DNA of 19,655 nucleotides from Hyphochytrium catenoides (taxonomy: Eukaryota > Sar > Hyphochytriomycetes > Hyphochytriales > Hyphochytriaceae). Where the stretch lies: the NCBI GenBank assembly GCA_900088475.1, contig FLMG01001439.1, forward strand, positions 1 to 19,655, written 5' to 3'. The notes below the pieces were generated by a model that saw only the letters and a program-made list of their open reading frames with translations, had not been told where the DNA came from and searched no databases. Of this stretch, positions 14,369 to 19,655 are shown piece by piece; within the stretch, counting starts at the first letter, position 1; the number at the start of each line of letters is the position of its first letter. Both the position numbers and the translations under genes were made by a program.

Positions 14369-14792
14369 AGAAGGAGAGAGAGAGAAGAGAGGGCACAAGA
14401 TAGTGTGGAAAAAGGGATTGCGTCTGTGCCTCTCGCTCGTTTGGAGGGGCCTGAGCGTGCTTCTGCCTGGTCTATATCGGGATATATTATTGGTGGACAA
14501 AGAATTTAGCACGTTCACAAGGAGAGAGCAACGGCTGGGCTAACGAGGGACAGGAAAACAACCCACTTAAAAGTGTGGTGGCTGGGAATACCTCAGGTGG
14601 CGGCAGCTTCATCAAAACAGCAGTCTCGCGTGCCCCTATCAAGAGAAGAGAGACTTGAAGGGGACAAGCGGCAGATTGACGACAAACGGCATAGAGAGAG
14701 GAGAGACAGTGAGAAGCAGACACCCTCAAAGAGATACTGCTACTACCGCACCTACCCAAGCTACAACGCCTTACTGCATAGATTACGGAAGC

Positions 14793-17700
14793 ATGAAGGA
14801 AGTACCTCAGCCGCATGTGACTCCGAATGGCCCCGGCAAGGAGAGTACCTATAGACACAGTGCGCAGAGCAAAAGAGCAAAGAGAGACGGAGACCAAAAG
14901 CAGAGTGATACCAGGAGTTGTGCTCTCTGTCCGAACACCGCCGTGAGTCGGTGTAGCTCCTGCAGATCTGTCTTTTATTGCGGAAGGCAGTGTCAGGCGA
15001 GACACTGGCTTCAAGGTCACAGAGAGGAGTGCCACACGCAGAGAAACTCTGCTCTCTCGTCTTCCGCGCCGTCTCAACCTAAGGCATCAAAGGAGAACGA
15101 CAGTCCTCTTTTGTCTGTCTCCTCTTCTTCTACAAATAAAGAGCAAGACAGAGTGCAGGAGGGCAAGAAGAAGGAGAGAATGAAGACGAAGAAAAAGATG
15201 CAGAAGGACATGTCTTCTCCTACGCTAACCACTGCCTCCTCCCCTCCCTCCTCTAGCACTTTCTCTTCCTCTTGCACGCCCTCAATATCTCCCAGTGGCA
15301 CTCGTAACAGAAAGGAGAGAGAGCGAGAAGGGAGAAAGACCGCAGAAGACGAGAGGCATTTAGCAAGTGAGAGTAAGGCCAGGAAGGAGAAGATTGAGGA
15401 GGTAAGAGAGATCGGCCGAAGGAAAGAGATCCCTCCAAAGAAGCAGGAGAGGAGAGACAACAGAGAGACCAGTAGCCAGCGTCCAACCTCTTCGGAAGGC
15501 AAAGAGCAGAAGATAAAGACGCAGACTATGCAAACTGAGGGAAGACATAAGAACAATGGCATGAGAGGAAAAGGGGCCGGCCAGCGGTGGGTTCAAAAGG
15601 CACCACGACGGGAAGACCCCCAGACAAGCAGGGCTGAGACGGCAACACCAGCAGAGCAGAGCCATCGGAGTGTACAAAGAATAGAAGAAGTCCGAGGGCC
15701 TACTCCTCTTCAAAGATCAAATCCGGCATCTTTGTTATCAAGAGAGAGGGTGAAGTCCTTGGACAGTGGGCAGCGGAGGCGTGAGAAACAGGAATCGAAA
15801 CAGAAGAGAGTAGAAGAAGAGAATGATCCCTTCGAATCCCTTGTGAGCACAGCTTTAAGGAGAAGAAGGGCCGCGTCAGCGCCGTCCAATAGCGCTAAGA
15901 CCGACCCAGACGAGGAGAGAGAAGCTGGACTGCCGGTCGAGCAGACAGATAAGCAACTCGGCAGTGAGGATGGTGTAGATCCTATGGAGAGGGAGAAAGA
16001 ACTCTATGCACCATCGACTTCTACTGCTCTCCCACCCGCTGACGAGGAAATGAAGAAAGAAGACCTTGCGGCTGAGGTAGACGAAGAGAAATCTGACAAG
16101 AACGACTCATCTTCTCTCTCTCTCTGTGCGGAGGATGAGGATCCTAGTGCCCCTAACCTGGCAGAAGAAAGTGCCTCCCCTCTCGTCCCCTTTTCCGAGG
16201 CTAGAGAGGAGGAAGTCAGGGACGAAGAGAGAAGAGATAGTCACGCAGAAAAGGTACCGGAGCCACAGGTTGATAAAGAAAAAGAGATCCCGTCTCCAGC
16301 ACCTCCTCCTGTTCACTCTCCCAGGTACATCGTAACCGGTTTTCTTGACGACCCTCTTGCCTGCAAATCTGAAGAGGAAGAAGACCAAGGAAGAGACATT
16401 GAGGAGACATTAAAAGTGGAAGTAGAGATGAAGGCAAACGTAGAGACTGTGGAGCCGGAGGAGGCTGGTGCGGCAGCAAGGAAGCGAAAGAAGAAGAAGA
16501 AGAAGAGAGGAAAGAAGATTGTGAGGAAGACCATTCAATGGGGAGATGTGACGGTTCGAGAGTTCGAGAGAGTCAATGGAGGCGGAGGAGGTGTGCCGCT
16601 CTACGGCAGCTGGTCTCTTGGTTTGGGAAAGGCGAAGAGGAACTTCTCTCCTGGATCTGTTGATCAGGTGGAAGAGAGAAGGAAATGGGACCTGGAGAGA
16701 AGGGCCGAGAGACTCTCTCCTGCACTGAAGAAGCTCGCCAACGGGGAGACAAGGCAGTTTGACTACATAGTAAGCAAGAAGAACCCTCTTTTTGGCCCTC
16801 TTTTGGAAGGTGAGAGAGAGAAGCTTCTCGTGGAGAGCCTCAAGAAGCATGAGGAGCATGGAGAGACGACGGAAGCAGCAGTTCCAGGAAGAAGGAAAAG
16901 CCAGACCCATCGCTCTCCTTCTATTAGTGGTGAGAGCTTCGAACTGGGAGAAGTTGCGCTCGACGGAGGAAAGAGCCCAGAGGAAAGAGCAATGCGGGAG
17001 AGAGAGAAGGAAGAGTATGCCGAACTGCACTCTCTTCGAGAGAGTAGGAGAGAGCAGTCTGGCTGCTCCTGCAGCTGGAAGCAGACCAAACCTTCAAAGC
17101 TAAACCTGAAACAGCTGAGAGACGCTTTGAAGGCGAAGGGCCTGTCTACGACGGGCACCAAGGCGGACTTAGTGGCCAGACTCAAGGCAGAGCTTAGTAG
17201 TGCAGGTAGGGCTGACACGTATCCACGATCGTTGTATGAGCTCTTTGAAAGCTTTGGCTGGATCTTTCATGCTAGGTTATCTCTCATCTTATCCTTCTCG
17301 TTGTCCTTAGCACCCTCACTTTTGCCCTGTTTAGAAGTATTCTGGCTGTCCCTCTTCTCTTTCTCTCTCTCCTCTGTCGCTCTCTCTCGCTTCCTTTTCC
17401 TTCATTCGGTCTCTCGCCTCTCCCTCGTTCCTCTTCCACATCATGACCACCGTCCACTGTCAGTCCTTGACACACTCGACGCTCTACTTGTGTTGCAGGA
17501 AGCGATCAGACGTCTCTCTGTTCAGGAAAGGGCCAAGCCTGTGAATGTGAAGAGGCAGGCATTCCCTGTCATTATCTAGTCTGTCACTGCTGCCACGGGA
17601 ACACGCAGACCTGCAGCAATCCTATGGGACACTCGCACTACAGCGCAGAGAAGGTGAAGAGCTATAGAAAGTCAATCTTTGCCGCACTGAGGAAGAAGAT

Positions 17701-17848
17701 GGAGAAAGAGGAAGCGAGACATAACCAGGAAAAGCTTATGGAGAAAGACGGAGGACAGACGGAGAGCTTGCAGTCGAGTGGTGCGGGCTCTCTCTTCTCT
17801 CCTTCCGCACTTGTGAAGTCCCTGGCCCCTGCAGTGCTGGCGGCTTGA
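14793..17848 (+). CDS. MYND zinc finger, SAP and cysteine-cluster protein
   Basis: Exons 14793-17205 and 17499-17848 (donor GTAGGG, acceptor TGTTGCAG, phase 1) encode 920 residues. A MYND finger (43-80) has the full ligand set: CALC, CSSC, YCGRQC and WLQGHREEC. A long Lys/Glu/Arg/Ser-rich, probably disordered region follows. A basic run precedes a conserved-looking block with VREFERV near 587, then SWSLGLG. A SAP motif (about 770-802) shows LNLKQLRDALKAKG and TKADLVARLKAEL. Exon 2 adds a Cys/His cluster (812-843) containing CECEEAGIPC, CHCC and CSNP. SAP suggests DNA or nuclear-matrix binding; MYND fingers usually bind proline-rich peptides. A chromatin adaptor role is inference. Without splicing the frame runs on to 17579 with a Ser/Leu-rich tail, an intron artefact. 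The frame is open back to 14571 without ATG, so an upstream first exon is possible. The length in one exon contrasts with genes 1 and 2. Confidence 0.85.
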
Positions 17849-18015
17849 AGAGGAGAGGACAAAGAGGAAGTGTAGAGGGACCCATGGCACTTAAAGAAGG
17901 CGAGAGGAGGCTGTATGGTTGAAGAGAGAGACGAAGAAGGGGAGAGAGACGAAGAGACGGAGCTTGAACTGTGTAACATTATTGTTAGGGCTTTGATGAT
18001 AAATACGTGGTCCTT
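17849..18015. other. Convergent 3' spacer between genes 3 and 4
   Basis: 167 nt between the two stop codons. It starts purine-rich on the plus strand and ends mixed. No canonical AATAAA is visible on either strand, so the polyadenylation sites are undetermined. Confidence 0.6.
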
Positions 18016-19375
18016 TTACTCGTAGACGATCTGCAGAGGAGAAAAGTGATGAGTCACCAACAACAGCGAAGAGAGAGAGAGAAAGATACAGAGAGGCAGA
18101 GACACGGAGAGAGAGAGAGGCTTTGTGGGGTGGGGGAAAGGTAGGAGAAAGGAGGAGAGGAGATAGAAAGAAGAGATAGGACCGACGCGGTGGTAGAAGA
18201 AGGTTGAATTGAAGGTCCTAAGAGGAACGAGAGTGCGAAGCAAAAGGTGAAACCTACGACGAGCCGGACAAGAGAGAGAGAGACCTAGAGAAAGCGCTCG
18301 GGCAGCCATACCATCTAATGGTAGAAGTGTTACTATATAGGGGAACAAAGTGACAGCCACAGAGAGAGAGAGAGAGAAAAGCTTACCGTTCCCTCGGGCG
18401 GTCTGCCCTCTGCTTCGGAGAGAGCACAGAGAGAAGTAACTCCTTTGAGCCCGCGTCCTACCTTGGAATTCATTCTCTGTCCCAAATAGTCACTGGAGGT
18501 CTCCTTGGCGTGCTCCCTCTCGGAGAACACCTTAATAGAAAGTGACGCATTAGGAGCTGACCTTATCTCTCTCTCTCTCACACTCTGTCTCTGTCTCTCT
18601 CCCTCGTTCTGTCTCTCCTCAACCGCCTTGTCTCTCTCTCTCTTCCCGGTCACTTTTGCTTCTACGGCTCCTAACTCCCTGGCCCTGTCTCTCTCACGGT
18701 CTCCCTTCGTGTGTCACGTTCCTCCCAAACGATTTTTACCTTATTGACCGTGTACTCAGGAGGAACGTTGAGCTTGACCTTGTGCGTGTGCTCCATATCT
18801 TCGTTCAGATGCTTCACCGTGTGCTTCCACCTGGAGACAGCAAAGGCAAGGAAGAAGTGAGAAAGAGGGAGTGTGTGAGAGAGAGAGAGAGAGAGATCAG
18901 GGAGCAGGTGATCATATAGAGGCCAAAAGGAGTAAAGAGAGCAAGAAGTCACACAACTATCTAAGGAGCAAAATCTCAGGAACTCCTAGAAAAGGGAAGA
19001 TGGGCTGTGGAGGAGTGAGAGACACAGAGGGACCTTGGGGAACACAGAGAGAGAGAGAGAGAGAGAGGGAGAAAACCGCTGAGAGAGAGAGTGAGAGAGA
19101 AACGGACAGCAAAGAGGGACGGGGACAAAAGTGTGATAGAGTAGAGAACGAGAGGGACAGAGACAGGGACAGATATCACACCGCCCGCAAACAGGAGAGA
19201 GCAGCGCCTGGAGAAAGAGAGAGGAGGATGTATGGCACCACCTCTGTGACTCCAGATGAACTTCTCTGTGCTTCTTCAGCTTCTGATTCTTTAGCCTCTC
19301 CGCCAATTGCTTGACCTCCTCGTCCTGCCGCTGGAGCAGCCTCTGTCTCCTCTTCGCTTTGACATCTTCAAACTC
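18016..19375 (-). CDS. Coiled-coil protein, 3' part only (5' end beyond the window)
   Basis: Proposed exons on the minus strand: 19375-19242, 18830-18740, 18530-18462, 18412-18387, 18217-18187, 18030-18016, ending in TAA. Phases agree and give the last 121 residues. The first exon here starts at an acceptor (CATCCCAG) and has no start codon, so the gene continues to the right of the window. It encodes a charged helix (begins EFEDVKAKRRQRLLQRQ, later ERLKNQKLKKHREVHLE), a typical coiled coil. Next come WKHTVKHLNEDMEHTHKVK, a short NVPPEYTVNK stretch, another charged segment and TFNSTFFYHR before the end. The two largest exons are well supported. The last three small exons are tentative, especially the GTCGGT donor after 18187. 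No family is recognised; coiled coils of this kind occur in ciliary and cytoskeletal proteins, but that is not evidence of function. Confidence 0.6.
18361..18377 (+). repeat. Short GA microsatellite in a gene 4 intron
   Basis: A GA run just downstream, in gene sense, of the donor at 18386. It reads as CT-rich on the coding strand of gene 4. Confidence 0.85.
19044..19068 (+). repeat. GA microsatellite in a 411-nt intron of gene 4
   Basis: About twelve GA units within intron 19241-18831. The intron is almost wholly purine on the plus strand and so pyrimidine-rich in the transcript. Confidence 0.9.
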
Positions 19376-19655
19376 CTGGGATGAGAGCCGCAACGAGGAT
19401 CAGAGGAGCGAGCGATAGTAAGGGAGAGAAAGAGACTCCGTAGTCCAGGGAGGGGGAAGGCGCGCTAGCACAGCAAAGAAGTATGCAAAAGAAGTAGAAC
19501 GAACAGTCCCTCCCAGACAAACGATTGCAGGGTCAAGCGAAGAACAGATGAACAGGAAAGGAAGAAAGACGAAGAGACCGCGAGAGGGAGAGAAGGAGAA
19601 AGAGAGAGCTACAAGCTAACGACAGCAAAAATATAAAAGAGAGAGAGAGAGGCAC
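19376..19655. other. Purine-rich right edge, probably an intron of gene 4
   Basis: 280 nt with GAGA-rich blocks on the plus strand, including a GA run at about 19638-19652. On the minus strand it is pyrimidine-rich and leads into the acceptor at 19376, as expected for the 3' part of an intron. No exon is evident in it. Confidence 0.5.

Larger units (their letters stand above)
12446..14792. other. Divergent spacer between genes 2 and 3
   Basis: 2.3 kb with no confident gene. The part next to gene 2 (12,580-12,960) is AT-rich, with a small direct repeat of CTATAAA around 12584-12603. It may hold the gene 2 promoter. The middle holds a telomere-like repeat (13032-13051). A roughly 94-codon minus-strand open frame (13374-13658) lacks an ATG and any recognisable domain. 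The right part (13,740-14,400) becomes purine-rich. A frame open from 14573 to 14854, offset from gene 3, is discussed in the findings. Confidence 0.6.

Noticed and set aside
14655-14792. Gene 3 start at 14655.
   Set aside because: The codon there is TTG. The first in-frame ATG is at 14793, 42 residues before the MYND finger.
17206-17579. Unspliced continuation of the gene 3 frame to a stop at 17577-17579.
   Set aside because: It begins at a GTAGGG donor, is Ser/Leu-rich from CT repeats, and splicing to 17499 instead gives a cysteine-rich continuation.

Overview
This is nuclear DNA from an intron-rich unicellular eukaryote. The genes are split by many short GT-AG introns (about 50-410 nt), bacterial operon or ribosome-binding-site structure is absent, and the spacers are full of GA/CT microsatellites. 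The kinase, MYND, SAP and PDZ/DEK_C-like domains are eukaryotic. Lineage cannot be fixed from sequence alone. Gene density, low-complexity spacers and a protist-type motif in gene 3 would suit an alveolate (chromerid-like) or another SAR-group protist, but this is a weak inference.

Layout: positions 1-4270 contain no gene that can be modelled confidently. They hold a trinucleotide-rich stretch, a roughly 140-bp direct duplication, one possible transmembrane-protein exon on the minus strand and a long purine-rich tract. Gene 1 (4271-8075, +) can be assembled as 13 exons encoding a 536-residue PX-domain AGC-family protein kinase resembling animal SGK3. Gene 2 (8377-12445, -) converges on it. 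Its roughly 14 exons encode a protein of about 810-830 residues with two DEK_C-like helical units, a PDZ-like domain and a long coiled coil. A 2.3-kb spacer with an interstitial telomere-like repeat and GA microsatellites separates it from gene 3 (14793-17848, +), a 920-residue MYND/SAP/cysteine-rich protein in two exons. Gene 4 (18016-19375, -) converges on gene 3; only the 3' part of this coiled-coil gene is inside the window.

The genes thus form two convergent pairs with 3' ends only 301 and 167 nt apart, and genes 2 and 3 are divergent. Nothing shows that the four act in one pathway. Gene 1 is a likely phosphoinositide-dependent signalling kinase. Genes 2 and 3 carry features suited to nuclear or chromatin scaffolding. 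Gene 4 is unassigned. Exon boundaries were placed by reading-frame continuity, splice dinucleotides and phase compatibility. The uncertain ones are stated in each entry.
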